Assembly (NCBI RefSeq): GCF_039548895.1
Contig: NZ_JBCLVG010000001.1
DNA: 64,000 nucleotides
Origin: Orlajensenia stereocauli
GTDB taxonomy: Bacteria > Actinomycetota > Actinomycetes > Actinomycetales > Microbacteriaceae
Strand: one strand, 5' to 3'
Notes under the pieces: model-generated
Databases searched by the model: none
The model's input: only the letters and a program-made list of their open reading frames with translations
What the model was told of the DNA's origin: nothing
Position numbers and translations under genes: made by a program
In this document: positions 36,821 through 45,807 of the stretch, piece after piece
Layout: every line of letters starts with the position of its first letter
Position numbering within the stretch: the first letter of the stretch is position 1

Positions 36821-37141
36821 TCAGACGGCGCGCTTGCGCAGCTTCCGGCGCTCGCGCTCGGACAGGCCGCCCCAGATGCCGAACCGCTCGTCGTTCGACA
36901 GCGCATACTCCAGGCACTGGGTGCGAACCTCGCAGGAGGTGCAGATCTTCTTCGCGTCGCGCGTCGATCCGCCCTTCTCCGGGAAGAAGGCCTCAGGGTC
37001 GGTCTGGGCGCAGAGCGAGTCGGACTGCCACGCCAGTGGGTTGTCGTCGTCGACATTCTGCCGAACACCGGGAACCCCCAGCGTGATCGGATCGACGAAC
37101 CAGTCGTCGGGTACCCCAGCACGATAGTCATTGGCTGCCAT
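36821..37141 (-). CDS. whiB2: WhiB2/WhmD-type iron-sulfur transcription factor
   Basis: A 106-residue Wbl protein. CAQTDPEAFFPEKGGSTR, CTSCEVRTQC and GIWGGLSERERRKLRK supply four cluster cysteines, the turn and the basic C-terminus. This pattern is that of WhiB2/WhmD, involved in division and septation in mycobacteria and Streptomyces (WhiB). The N-terminal extension before Cys44 is longer than in WhiB1. A perfect 14-bp palindrome lies 52 bp upstream of the start. Direction is the same as the giant glycosyltransferase. Confidence 0.95.
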   Translation of the reverse strand: MAANDYRAGVPDDWFVDPITLGVPGVRQNVDDDNPLAWQSDSLCAQTDPEAFFPEKGGSTRDAKKICTSCEVRTQCLEYALSNDERFGIWGGLSERERRKLRKRAV

Positions 37142-37442
37142 ATCGTCACCCGCCTTATTTCTTCCGACCTGCGAACCGCGTGTCTGAAGTAATTACACCG
37201 GTGTAACTCTCAGGAGTCAAGTCGCAAATCGTAAACCCTCAACGAATCCTCGAGAGTTGCGACGCGCCGCGGAAAACTCCGCGTCCTCGCTCGCGCCACA
37301 ACTCCCCAGAGGGGGTTATCCCCGTTGAGGGGTCAATTCCGTTGCGGAGCGCCGCTGCGGCTCGCCGGGCGCGTCGCGGCGGGTCGCACGGAGGCGGATC
37401 GTGCTGCATACCACCTCGAGATCGTCGGAGCTCCGAAGTCGC
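37142..37442. other. 301-bp intergenic region upstream of whiB2
   Basis: No gene is seen. The whiB2-proximal half is A+T-rich compared with the window. It holds the 14-bp palindrome at 37193-37206, a hairpin CGCGGA-AAAC-TCCGCG (37268-37283) and a degenerate GGGGGTTATCCCC motif (37311-37323). It must contain the galE transcript end and the whiB2 promoter. Confidence 0.6.
37193..37206. promoter_or_regulatory. Perfect palindrome upstream of whiB2
   Basis: TTACACCGGTGTAA is a perfect 14-bp palindrome centred 58 bp before the whiB2 ATG. The size and position fit a dimeric regulator, perhaps acting on the whiB2 promoter. I do not recognise the binding protein. Confidence 0.55.
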
Positions 37443-38414
37443 TCAGACTCCGGATGCGGCCCTCCGCCGCGAGTCCCACGCGCTCTGCACCATCTCCTCG
37501 AGGGTGTGGCGCATCCGCCAGTCGAGATCACGGGCGGCCCTCTCCCCCGAGGCCACGATTCGGGCGGGGTCGCCGGGCCGGCGCGGTGCGCGCTCCGGCT
37601 CGAAGTCGATGCCCGTGACAGTGGCGATCGTGCTCATGATCTCGCCGACCGAGACGCCGTCGCCACTGCCCAGGTTGTAGACGGCCTCGATGGCCTCGCC
37701 GGCGTCGAGGCGCTGGGCCGCGACGACGTGGGCCTGCGCGAGGTCGGCGACGTGGATGTAGTCGCGCACGCAGGTGCCATCGGGCGTCGGATAATCGGTG
37801 CCGTTGATGCGGGGGGCGCGACCGTCGAGGAGGGCCTCGAAGACCATGGGGAACAGGTTGTGCGGGCTCGAGTCGTAGAGGTCGCTCGCACCCGATCCCA
37901 CGACGTTGAAGTAGCGGAGGGAGGTGTGCGCCAGGCCCGTCGCGACCTCCTGGTCACGCAGCAGCCACTCGCCGATGAGCTTGGACTCGCCATAGGGCGA
38001 CTGCGGGTCCTTCGGCGTGTCCTCGGTCACGAGGTCGGTGTCCGGAGTGCCGTAGACGGCCGCGCTCGACGAGAACACGATGCGACCGACGCCGGCATCG
38101 GCCATCGCCCCCAGGAGCACGGCAGTCGCCGTGACGTTCTGCTCGTACGTGTGCAGAGGGCGCTGTACCGAGACCCCGGCGTACTTGAAGCCGGCCACGT
38201 GCACGACGCCGGAGATGTCGTTCTCGGCGAAGATGCGGGCGAGGAGTTCCCCGTCGAGGATGGTGCCCTCGTATGACGGCACCGAGTCGGAGACGAAGCT
38301 CCGGTGACCGCTCGACAGGTCGTCGATCACGACGACGTCGGTGCCGGCATCCGTGAACGCCCGCACCACGTGCGACCCGATGTAGCCCGCTCCACCCGTG
38401 ACCAACCACGCCAT
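37443..38414 (-). CDS. galE: UDP-glucose 4-epimerase
   Basis: A 323-residue extended short-chain dehydrogenase. The NAD motif TGGAGYIGSH begins at residue 6, the catalytic YGESK follows SPYGESKLIGE, and the substrate end (LDWRMRHTLEEM) is typical. It interconverts UDP-glucose and UDP-galactose for surface polysaccharides. ATG 38414 has GGAGG 7 nt upstream. An 85-bp gap separates it from the small membrane protein gene upstream. Confidence 0.95.
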   Translation of the reverse strand: MAWLVTGGAGYIGSHVVRAFTDAGTDVVVIDDLSSGHRSFVSDSVPSYEGTILDGELLARIFAENDISGVVHVAGFKYAGVSVQRPLHTYEQNVTATAVLLGAMADAGVGRIVFSSSAAVYGTPDTDLVTEDTPKDPQSPYGESKLIGEWLLRDQEVATGLAHTSLRYFNVVGSGASDLYDSSPHNLFPMVFEALLDGRAPRINGTDYPTPDGTCVRDYIHVADLAQAHVVAAQRLDAGEAIEAVYNLGSGDGVSVGEIMSTIATVTGIDFEPERAPRRPGDPARIVASGERAARDLDWRMRHTLEEMVQSAWDSRRRAASGV

Positions 38415-38499
38415 GGGGCGCCTCCCTCGTCTGAGTTCCGGTGCATCCGACCGGGATCCCCAGACTATCGGCGCACGGGCGCCCGAGCGTCGACGGACG

Positions 38500-38658
38500 T
38501 CACTCCCAGCGGGCGTCCCAACTGTCGCCGTGGCCGGCGTGCCGGGTGCGGTCGCGGATCTCGGGTCGGCCGTAGCCGTCGTTGTCGAGACCGAGGATGG
38601 TGGCCAGCGCGCCCCAGAACACGAGTGCGACCAGTGCGATGAGAAGAATGATGGACAT
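38500..38658 (-). CDS. 52-residue small membrane peptide
   Basis: A short frame from ATG 38658 to TGA 38500. The N-terminal 23 residues are strongly hydrophobic (MSIILLIALVALVFWGALAT then ILG), forming one membrane helix. The C-terminus is hydrophilic and charged (DNDGYGRPEIRDRTRHAGHG, ending DSWDARWE). TAGATT stands 7 nt before the ATG, so a leaderless transcript is likely. It is divergent from the GlxA-type regulator, with an inverted repeat between them. I do not recognise a family. Confidence 0.7.
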   Translation of the reverse strand: MSIILLIALVALVFWGALATILGLDNDGYGRPEIRDRTRHAGHGDSWDARWE

Positions 38659-38695
38659 GGCAGTAAATCTAGGGTTTGCGCGTTACCGCCACGAG

Positions 38696-38730
38696 TGGCA
38701 GAATGGACAGTGTTCGATACATTCCTGCCA
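38696..38730. promoter_or_regulatory. Inverted repeat between the small peptide gene and the GlxA regulator
   Basis: TGGCAGAATG (38696-38705) and CATTCCTGCCA (38720-38730) form near-identical arms with one extra base, separated by 14 bp. It ends 15 bp before the regulator's ATG and lies 37 bp upstream of the divergent small gene. It is a good candidate for an autoregulatory site of the AraC-type protein. Confidence 0.6.
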
Positions 38731-38745
38731 ATCGAGAGATTCATC

Positions 38746-39705
38746 ATGGCCCTCAAGAAGATCGTCTGCCTCACCATCCCCGGGATGGCGCCGTTCGAAT
38801 TCGGCGTGATCTGCGAGGTGTTCGGCATCGATCGACGCGAACACGGCGGCCCCACCTTCGACTTCCACATCGTGGCGGCGGAGCCCGGGGCCATCCCCAT
38901 GAAGATGGGTTTCGACATCGTCGTGCACGAGGATCTCAGCGCTGCAGCCGATGCCGACCTGATCGCCGTGCCCGCCTACCTCGGAGACGGCAGCGCCCAC
39001 CCCGAGATCGTCAGGGTCCTCCGCGAGGCCGAGGCCCGCGGCGCTTGGGTGATGAGCGTGTGCAGCGGCGCGTTCCTGCTCGGCGAGGCCGGCATCCTCG
39101 ACGGTCGCAGGTCCACGACGCACTGGATGTACACCGACAGGCTCTCCGCCGAGTATCCGCTGACGGATGTCGACCCCGACGTGCTGTTCGTCGAGGACCG
39201 CCGCGTCGTGACCGGGGCGGGAACCGCCGCAGGCATCGACGCCGCCCTGCACATCGTGCGCAAGGAACTCGGCGCATCGGCCGCCAACGTCGTCGCCCGG
39301 CGCATGGTCGTGCCACCGCAGCGCGACGGCGGCCAGTCGCAGTTCATCCAGACACCCGTCGTCGAGTGCCGCAGCGACTCCTTCGCCCTCGTGACCGAGT
39401 GGATGCTGGAGAACCTCGACCAGGACCTCACCGTCGACCAGCTCGCCCGCAAGTCGCTGATGTCGAGCCGCACCTTCGCCCGCCGCTTCCGCGCCGAGCT
39501 GGGCACGACCCCGACTGCCTGGCTGAACCGCCAGCGCCTGCTGCGAGCGCAGCAGCTGCTCGAGGAGAGCGACCTCAGCCTCGAGGAGATCGCCGGCGAC
39601 TGCGGCTTCGGCGGGGCGGCCGTCATGCGACACCACTTCGTGAAGGTGCTGCAGACCACGCCGACCGCGTACCGGCGCACCTTCGGGGCCCGCCAGCTGG
39701 CCTGA
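38746..39705 (+). CDS. GlxA family transcriptional regulator (DJ-1/PfpI + AraC HTH)
   Basis: A 319-residue protein. The N-terminal DJ-1/PfpI-like amidotransferase domain (1-190) has the nucleophile-elbow-type VMSVCSGAFLLGEAG. The C-terminal AraC DNA-binding domain (about 215-315) has two helix-turn-helix units (DLTVDQLARKSLMSSRTFAR and SLEEIAGDCGFGG). The inducer cannot be told. Mycobacterial and Streptomyces relatives regulate metabolic and stress genes. ATG 38746 is preferred; the frame upstream is not family-like. Confidence 0.92.
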   Translation: MALKKIVCLTIPGMAPFEFGVICEVFGIDRREHGGPTFDFHIVAAEPGAIPMKMGFDIVVHEDLSAAADADLIAVPAYLGDGSAHPEIVRVLREAEARGAWVMSVCSGAFLLGEAGILDGRRSTTHWMYTDRLSAEYPLTDVDPDVLFVEDRRVVTGAGTAAGIDAALHIVRKELGASAANVVARRMVVPPQRDGGQSQFIQTPVVECRSDSFALVTEWMLENLDQDLTVDQLARKSLMSSRTFARRFRAELGTTPTAWLNRQRLLRAQQLLEESDLSLEEIAGDCGFGGAAVMRHHFVKVLQTTPTAYRRTFGARQLA

Positions 39706-39821
39706 GGCATCCGCTCGTCGCGCACGTCGGCCACGGAGCGACACCTGACCCCCGAACGAGTGACACCCGATGCTCACGCGACGGACACGGGGAGGAAACA
39801 CCGGCTCCCTAGCGTTGAGGC

Positions 39822-41849
39822 ATGGCAGGTCGGGGGCAGCGCACTGACATCCAGGGCATGCGTGCCCTGGCTGTGGGCATCGTCGTGCTGTTCCACTGCG
39901 GCGTACCGTGGCTGCCCGGAGGATACGTGGGCGTCGACGTGTTCTTCGTCATCTCGGGGTTCCTCATCACCACCCACCTGCTGAGCTCGCTCACGGGTGC
40001 GGGCGGCATCAGCTTCGCGGACTTCTACGCCAGACGCGCACGGCGCATCCTGCCGGCGTCGCTCGTGGTGGTCGCGCTCACGGTTCTCGCGTCCATCCTC
40101 TGGGTGCCGCCGCTCATGCTGCGCCAGATGTTCAACGCGGCCATCGCCACGGCGCTCTACGTGCCGAACGTGCTCTTCGCCGTCCAGGGCACCGACTACC
40201 TCGCCGAGACGACTCCCTCGGTGTTCCAGCACTACTGGTCGCTCGGCGTGGAGGAGCAGTTCTACCTCGTCTGGCCGGCCGTGCTCGCGCTCGCCTTCCA
40301 CCTGTGCCGACGTTCGACGCGTGGCCTGTTCGCGGTGATCGCCGTGATCGTGGCCGCCTCGTTCGTCGGCGGCCTGGTCCTGACCTTCACGAACCCGCCC
40401 TGGGCGTTCTTCTCGCTGCCGACCCGTGCGTGGGAACTGGGCGCCGGAGGGCTCCTGGCGATGGTGATGCGCACGGATCCGGCCTGGGTGCGCTCTCGGG
40501 CGGCTGGCGCGGCGGCCTGGCTCGGCCTCGCGGCCATCGTCGGCGCCTCGCTGCTGTTCGACGAGACCACGCTGTTCCCCGGCTACGCGGCCCTGCTCCC
40601 GGTGCTCGGCGCGGTGCTCATGATCGCCGGCGGCGACGTTGGGACGTCCTGGTCACCCGGGCGCGCCATGAGCCTGAAGCCCCTGCAGCTGCTCGGCCTC
40701 ATCTCCTACTCGGTCTACCTCGTGCACTGGCCGCTCATCGTCATCCCGCAGCAGGCGGCCTCACCGTCGGCACCGCTGCCGCCGGGGGCGCTGCTGGCGC
40801 TCGGAGCAGCCAGCGTCCCGCTCGGAGCCCTGCTGTACCGCTTCGTCGAGACCCCGTTCCGCAATCCGCCGGCGCTGGTCGCGGCCAGGCCGCGCCGCAG
40901 CCTGCTGCTGGCAGGAGCGGCATCCGTCGTCATCGTGGTGTTCTCGGCCACGGCGGCCCAGGCGATCTCGGCGCAGCGTCTCGACTCGGGAACGGCCGCG
41001 CCCGTGATCGCGCCGCGCGCGCACCCCGTCGGCACGGCGTTCGTCGCGTCGAACATCAGGCCGGCTCTGCGCCTCACCTCCGACGACAACCCCTCGATCT
41101 ACGACGACGGATGCCACCGCGACATCCCGAGCACCGACGCGAGTGCCTGCACCTTCGGCAGCGACCCCGATGCGCCGAGAGTCGTGCTGTTCGGAGATTC
41201 CCACGGCGCCCAGTGGTTCCCGGCGCTGCTGCCGCTGGCCGAGACTGGTGCCATCCTGCTCGAGACCGACACCAAGAGCGACTGCCCGTCAGTGCTCGTC
41301 GACCCCGAGACGGTCGAGCCCTATCCGCAGTGCGAGAGCTGGCGGAGCGACGTGATCGAGAGACTGAACGCCGCCCCTCCTGCGCTCATCGTGCTCGCCA
41401 GCTACTCCGGGCACTATCGACCACCGGCCACCTCGGCCGAGAGCTACGGCGAGCAGTGGCACGCTGCGCTCGAGAAGACCGTTGCAGCACTGCCCGCCGT
41501 GCCCGTGGACTGGATCACCGACACCCCGCACCAGGAGTCGACGCCGTCGATCTGCCTGTCTGCTCACCTCGACGATGCCGACGCCTGCGCCGTCGATCGG
41601 GACGACGCCATCGACATGGCGCTGCAGGAGCAGGAGCGCACAGTCGACGGCATCGGCTGGATCGACATGAACGACTACGTCTGCGGACCCGAGAAGTGTC
41701 CGGCCGTCATCGGCTCCTACCTCGTCTACCGCGACAGGGACCATCTCACGGCCACCTACTCCCGCGCCCTGTCCGAGCTGCTCGCAGCGAAGCTCGACCT
41801 GGGGTCTCGCGACGGCGACCGCGACCGCGACCGAGACGGCGACCGCTGA
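39822..41849 (+). CDS. OafA/YrhL-type acyltransferase with SGNH domain
   Basis: A 675-residue membrane acyltransferase. The Acyltransferase_3 domain (1-365) begins RTDIQGMRALAVGIVVLFH, holds the active-site histidine and about 11 membrane helices (YWSLGVEEQFYLVWP is characteristic). The extracytoplasmic SGNH domain (about 420-665) has the GDSH nucleophile (VVLFGDSHGAQW) and DRDH near the end. Such proteins O-acetylate surface polysaccharides or peptidoglycan. TAGCGT 6 nt before the ATG suggests leaderless translation. The C-terminus is a simple Asp-Gly/Asp-Arg repeat. Confidence 0.93.
   Translation: MAGRGQRTDIQGMRALAVGIVVLFHCGVPWLPGGYVGVDVFFVISGFLITTHLLSSLTGAGGISFADFYARRARRILPASLVVVALTVLASILWVPPLMLRQMFNAAIATALYVPNVLFAVQGTDYLAETTPSVFQHYWSLGVEEQFYLVWPAVLALAFHLCRRSTRGLFAVIAVIVAASFVGGLVLTFTNPPWAFFSLPTRAWELGAGGLLAMVMRTDPAWVRSRAAGAAAWLGLAAIVGASLLFDETTLFPGYAALLPVLGAVLMIAGGDVGTSWSPGRAMSLKPLQLLGLISYSVYLVHWPLIVIPQQAASPSAPLPPGALLALGAASVPLGALLYRFVETPFRNPPALVAARPRRSLLLAGAASVVIVVFSATAAQAISAQRLDSGTAAPVIAPRAHPVGTAFVASNIRPALRLTSDDNPSIYDDGCHRDIPSTDASACTFGSDPDAPRVVLFGDSHGAQWFPALLPLAETGAILLETDTKSDCPSVLVDPETVEPYPQCESWRSDVIERLNAAPPALIVLASYSGHYRPPATSAESYGEQWHAALEKTVAALPAVPVDWITDTPHQESTPSICLSAHLDDADACAVDRDDAIDMALQEQERTVDGIGWIDMNDYVCGPEKCPAVIGSYLVYRDRDHLTATYSRALSELLAAKLDLGSRDGDRDRDRDGDR
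41808..41849 (+). repeat. Hexanucleotide repeat at the acyltransferase 3' end
   Basis: Near-perfect repeats of GCGACC/GCGACG units encode the tail DGDRDRDRDGDR. The array could change length by slippage without affecting the catalytic domains. Confidence 0.6.
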
Positions 41850-41857
41850 CCGAGCTG

Positions 41858-43090
41858 CTACGCCCCGACCGTCGCCAGGTAGAGCCTGCCGGCTCCGGTC
41901 ACGGCCAGGGTTCCCTCGTCGGGGGTCACGTAGACGGCGTCACCGCGCGCGATGGTGACGGAGGACCCCGCACCGGCGATCGTGACGGTCCCCGCGGTGC
42001 AGAGCGCTATCGCCGCTCCACGGAGGGGAATGGAGGCCGACGTCCCCGCCGAGGCGTCGACGTCGTAGAGCACGAAGTCGGGTACGTCGGGCCTGAACAC
42101 GCGCACGCCGGCCGAGGGCGTCTCGGGGGCGAGCAGCGGCTCGTCGACAGGGGTGAAGTCGAGCACGTCGAGCAGCTCCTCGACGTCGATGTGCTTGGGC
42201 GTGAGGCCGCCGCGCAGCACGTTGTCCGATGCGGCCATCAGCTCGATGCCGAGACCGGAGAGGTAGGCGTGGATGTTTCCGGCCGGAAGGTACAGCGCCT
42301 CCCCCGCGCGCAATGTCACGTGGTTCAGCAGCAGCGACAGCACGATGCCGGGGTCGCCCGGGTAGCTGGCCGCCAGAGAGCGCACTGTCGCGTACTCGAC
42401 CGCGAATCGGCTGGTCTCGGGCGCGGAGCCGGCGATCTGCACGACGCGTTCCACCAGGGCGTCGACGGCGCCGCTCTCCCGGCCGGAACGCAGCAGCCAC
42501 TCCACGGCGCTCCGTACCGGGTCGGCATCCGAGAGTCGCTCCCAGAACGGGTCGAAGACCGTCGGGTCCGGAGCGTCCGCACGCCCGAGGACGGTGAGCT
42601 CCTTGACGATGTCGCGCGCCTCTGCGATCGGCCGGAAGCCGCAGAGGGCGTCGAACGTGGGGCTCACGGCGACGACGAGCTCCGGCTTGTGGAAGGCGTC
42701 CTTGTAGTTGCGGTTCGCGGCGTCGAGAGGGATGCCTGCCGCGTTCTCCCGTGCGAACCCGGCCTGAGCCTGTTCCGGCGACGGATGCGCCTGCAGCGAC
42801 AGCGGTCCCCCGGCGGCGAGCACCTTCAGCAGGAACGGCAGCCTGGCCCCGTGCTCTGCGGCGTTTCCGGCGCCCAGTGCCGTGGCCGCATCCGTCTCGA
42901 TCCACTCGGCGAGGTCGTCGGCTCCTCCGGTCCTGTCCGGTTCGTCGATGCGGCTGGGTGATCCGGAGTGGGCGCCGAGCCACAGTTCCGCCTCCGGCGC
43001 CCCGGATGCCGGAGTTCCGAGCAGGCCCGCGATGGCCGTCGTCGAACCCCAGGCGTAATCGCGCGGGGTGTTGCTGATGGCTACAAACAT
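41858..43090 (-). CDS. manA: Mannose-6-phosphate isomerase, class I
   Basis: A 410-residue zinc enzyme interconverting mannose-6-phosphate and fructose-6-phosphate, the entry to GDP-mannose. LQAHPS, HKPELVVAV and YLPAGNIHAYL carry the zinc-binding residues, and the C-terminal cupin-like domain follows. AAGGA lies upstream of ATG 43090. It is convergent with the acyltransferase gene, 8 bp apart, and divergent from the acyl-CoA dehydrogenase gene. It probably feeds the mannose-containing glycans made by the downstream locus. Confidence 0.95.
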   Translation of the reverse strand: MFVAISNTPRDYAWGSTTAIAGLLGTPASGAPEAELWLGAHSGSPSRIDEPDRTGGADDLAEWIETDAATALGAGNAAEHGARLPFLLKVLAAGGPLSLQAHPSPEQAQAGFARENAAGIPLDAANRNYKDAFHKPELVVAVSPTFDALCGFRPIAEARDIVKELTVLGRADAPDPTVFDPFWERLSDADPVRSAVEWLLRSGRESGAVDALVERVVQIAGSAPETSRFAVEYATVRSLAASYPGDPGIVLSLLLNHVTLRAGEALYLPAGNIHAYLSGLGIELMAASDNVLRGGLTPKHIDVEELLDVLDFTPVDEPLLAPETPSAGVRVFRPDVPDFVLYDVDASAGTSASIPLRGAAIALCTAGTVTIAGAGSSVTIARGDAVYVTPDEGTLAVTGAGRLYLATVGA

Positions 43091-43220
43091 GCGGCGTCCT
43101 TCTCCGTGGCGGTTGCCTCAAAACTACCAACGGGTTTGGACGCTCGGATGCCGGGCGTATCGTGGCCCGAGGATTCCAGACCCCCGTCCCGCGGGGGTCG
43201 CCGTATGCACTGGAGCAGAC

Positions 43221-44399
43221 ATGACGTTCGACATCCTCGCCAGCGACTTCTACAGCTACGAGAGCCTTCTGAGCCCGCAGGAGCAGGAGGCGCTCGCCGC
43301 CATCCGCGCCTACCTCGAGTCCGAGGTGAAGCCCATCGTCGGCGACTACTGGAACCGTGCAGAGTTCCCCATGCAGATCGTGAAGCCCCTGGCTGAGCTG
43401 AACACCTTCCGCTTCGGCTGGGCCGAGACGAAGCCGTTCGAGAACTCGGCCGTGTTCCGTGGCTTCGTGGCCCTCGAGCTCGCTCGTATCGACGCATCCG
43501 TCGCCACCTTCGTGGGTGTGCAGAACGGCCTCACGACCGGCGCCATCTCGGTCGGCGGCTCGCAGGAGCAGAAGGACGAGTGGATTCCGAAGCTGGCCAG
43601 CGGCGAGGTCATCGGCGCCTTCGCCCTCACCGAGCCGCTCTCGGGCAGCGACAGCGCCCAGGGACTGCGCACGACGGCCACTCGCGACGGCGACACCTGG
43701 ACCATCAACGGATCCAAGCGCTGGATCGGAAATGCCACCTTCTCCGACATCACCGTCGTCTGGGCGAAGGACACGGCCGACGGCCAGGTGAAGGGCTTCA
43801 TCGTCCCGACGACGACTCCCGGCTACAGCGCCACCAAGATCGAGAACAAGATCAGCCTGCGCTCGGTGCAGAACGCCGACATCACCCTCGAGAACGTGGT
43901 CGTTCCCGAGAGCCTGCGCCTGCAGAACGCCAACTCCTTCAAGGACACGGCCAAGGTGCTGCGTCTCACGCGCGCCGAGGTGGCCTGGGCCGCCGTCGGA
44001 ACCGCCGTCGGCGCCTACGAGGCTGCCGTGAAGTACGCCGGCGAGCGCGTGCAGTTCGGCAAGACCATCGGGTCGCACCAGCTCATCCAGGACCTGCTGG
44101 TGAAGTGCCTCGGCAACATCACGGCCTCCATCGGCATGGTCGTTCGGGTGTCGGAGATGCTCGACCGCGGCGAGCAGCGCGACGAGCACTCCGCCCTCGC
44201 CAAGGCATACACGACGGCACGGATGCGCGAGACCGTGGCCTGGGCGCGCGAGTCGCTCGGAGGCAACGGCATCGTCGTCGACTACGACGTGGCCCGCTTC
44301 TTCGCGGACGCCGAGGCCATCTACTCTTACGAGGGCACCCGCGAGATGAACACCCTCATCGTCGGTCGAGCCATCACGGGCAAGGCCGCGTTCGTCTGA
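43221..44399 (+). CDS. Acyl-CoA dehydrogenase, glutaryl-CoA dehydrogenase-like
   Basis: A 392-residue flavoprotein. The FAD-binding and substrate regions ALTEPLSGSDSAQGLRTTA and WTINGSKRWIGNATF are typical. The C-terminal IYSYEGTREMNTLIVGRAI holds the catalytic glutamate and FAD-contacting residues in the glutaryl-CoA/isovaleryl-CoA dehydrogenase style. The exact acyl substrate cannot be told. ATG 43221 has TGGAG 6 nt upstream; the longer open frame starting at 43068 overlaps manA. No pathway partners are adjacent. Confidence 0.9.
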   Translation: MTFDILASDFYSYESLLSPQEQEALAAIRAYLESEVKPIVGDYWNRAEFPMQIVKPLAELNTFRFGWAETKPFENSAVFRGFVALELARIDASVATFVGVQNGLTTGAISVGGSQEQKDEWIPKLASGEVIGAFALTEPLSGSDSAQGLRTTATRDGDTWTINGSKRWIGNATFSDITVVWAKDTADGQVKGFIVPTTTPGYSATKIENKISLRSVQNADITLENVVVPESLRLQNANSFKDTAKVLRLTRAEVAWAAVGTAVGAYEAAVKYAGERVQFGKTIGSHQLIQDLLVKCLGNITASIGMVVRVSEMLDRGEQRDEHSALAKAYTTARMRETVAWARESLGGNGIVVDYDVARFFADAEAIYSYEGTREMNTLIVGRAITGKAAFV

Positions 44400-44422
44400 G
44401 ACCCGGCGCTGACACGCGAACC

Positions 44423-44447
44423 GTCGGGCAACCAGGAGCTGCCCGAC
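44423..44447 (+). terminator. Hairpin after the acyl-CoA dehydrogenase gene
   Basis: GTCGGGCA and TGCCCGAC form a perfect 8-bp stem with a 9-nt loop. The next bases, TAATCT (44448-44453), stand 7 nt before the next ATG and look like a -10 element, so terminator and promoter are back to back. Confidence 0.6.
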
Positions 44448-44460
44448 TAATCTTGAGTCC

Positions 44461-45807
44461 ATGACGACCGATACCAGCCGGCTTCCCGTGCCCCTGCTGG
44501 CCACCCTCGTCATCTTCACTGCATTCGCCGGGCAGTTCTGGCGCAATCTGCTCGGCTGGTGGGGCTTCGGCATCATCGCCGGAGTCGTGATCGTCCTCAG
44601 CGCGGTCGCGCTGATGATGCTGCGTCCATCGCTCGGCTGGCGCGAAGTGCCGAAGAGTGCCCTCGCCTTCGTCGGCCTGTCGACGCTGTCGCTCGCGTGG
44701 TCCTTCTACCCGGGGGCGTCAGCCATCGGCGTCGGCATCCAGCTGTTGAGCAGCGTGGCGGCCGTCTTCCTCGGGCTCTGCCTGAGCCTCCAGCAGCTTC
44801 TCAAGGCCCTGAGCAACGCGTTCCGCTGGATCCTCGCCCTGTCACTCGTCTTCGAGGCGTGGGTCGCGGTCGTGGTCGGCGGTCCTGTGCTGCCGTTCTT
44901 CGTGCACTACGAGGGAAGGATCCCCCAGGCCTTCTACTGGTCGCGCGGTCTCCTGCTCGACGGCGGCCCCATCGAGGGCATCGTCGCCAATCGCAATCTC
45001 CTCGGCTTCATCGCGCTGCTCGCTCTCATCGTGTTCGCACTGCAACTCGCCGATCGGACGGTGCGCCGAGGGTGGGGCGTCGCGTGGCTGGTCGTGGCCG
45101 GCGCCGTGCTCCTTCTCACCCGGTCGGCCACCGTCGTGCTGGCCGGCGCTCTCGTGGCCGTCGTGCTCGCCTTCGTCCTGTGGACACGGTCTCGTGATCC
45201 CGACCGGCGCCGAACCGTCTACGCCGCAGCGGCGGGGCTCGTGGTGGTCGTGACGGCCGGGATCATGACGCTCGGGGGCGCGCTCCTCGGTGTACTCGGA
45301 AAGAGCGGCGATCTCACCGGGCGAGCCGACATCTGGGCTGCGGTCACTGGGCTCGCCCAGCAACGCCCGGTGTTCGGCTGGGGCTGGGTCGGGTACTGGA
45401 TTCCGTGGGTGCCGCCATTCGACGACCTCGCCGTGCGCAAGGGCGTCGTGTACCTGCAGGCGCACAATGCCTGGCTCGACGTCCGGTTCCAGCTCGGCAT
45501 CCTGGGCCTCGTGCTCTTCGCAGCCCTCGTCGTCTCGACGGTGTGGCGATCCTGGTTCCTCGCCGTCGACCGTCCCCGCCACGGGCTTGATCCTGTGGAG
45601 CCGTTCTCGGCGCACACCCTCCTGCCGATCCTCCTTCTGGCCGCCCTGATCGCGCAGTCGCTGGCGGAGAGCCGGATCCTGATCGAGGGGGGCTGGCTCT
45701 GCCTCATCGCCATCAGCCTGATGACGAAGAGCAGAGGCATCCATGCCCCGATCACCGTCGCGGCATCCGTCGACCCGAGGCTGCAGCAGTCGGTGCCGCG
45801 TGGCTGA
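44461..45807 (+). CDS. O-antigen ligase/polymerase-like membrane protein (first copy)
   Basis: A 448-residue protein with about 12 membrane helices and the Wzy_C (O-antigen ligase) loop, including the conserved RADIWAAV and FGWGWVGYW segment and the AHNAWLDVRFQLG stretch. Such proteins polymerise or ligate polysaccharide chains outside the membrane. The start is fixed by the -10/ATG spacing at 44448-44461. The stop overlaps the start region of the second copy, so they form a tandem pair. Confidence 0.85.
   Translation: MTTDTSRLPVPLLATLVIFTAFAGQFWRNLLGWWGFGIIAGVVIVLSAVALMMLRPSLGWREVPKSALAFVGLSTLSLAWSFYPGASAIGVGIQLLSSVAAVFLGLCLSLQQLLKALSNAFRWILALSLVFEAWVAVVVGGPVLPFFVHYEGRIPQAFYWSRGLLLDGGPIEGIVANRNLLGFIALLALIVFALQLADRTVRRGWGVAWLVVAGAVLLLTRSATVVLAGALVAVVLAFVLWTRSRDPDRRRTVYAAAAGLVVVVTAGIMTLGGALLGVLGKSGDLTGRADIWAAVTGLAQQRPVFGWGWVGYWIPWVPPFDDLAVRKGVVYLQAHNAWLDVRFQLGILGLVLFAALVVSTVWRSWFLAVDRPRHGLDPVEPFSAHTLLPILLLAALIAQSLAESRILIEGGWLCLIAISLMTKSRGIHAPITVAASVDPRLQQSVPRG

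Noticed and set aside
37426..37435. CGGAGCTCCG palindrome after galE as a terminator
   Set aside because: The arms are only 5 bp with no loop and no T-run, so it cannot be supported as a terminator.
39908..42961. Open frame of over 1000 codons overlapping the acyltransferase and manA
   Set aside because: It runs across two real genes in opposite directions and has Arg-rich low-complexity content.
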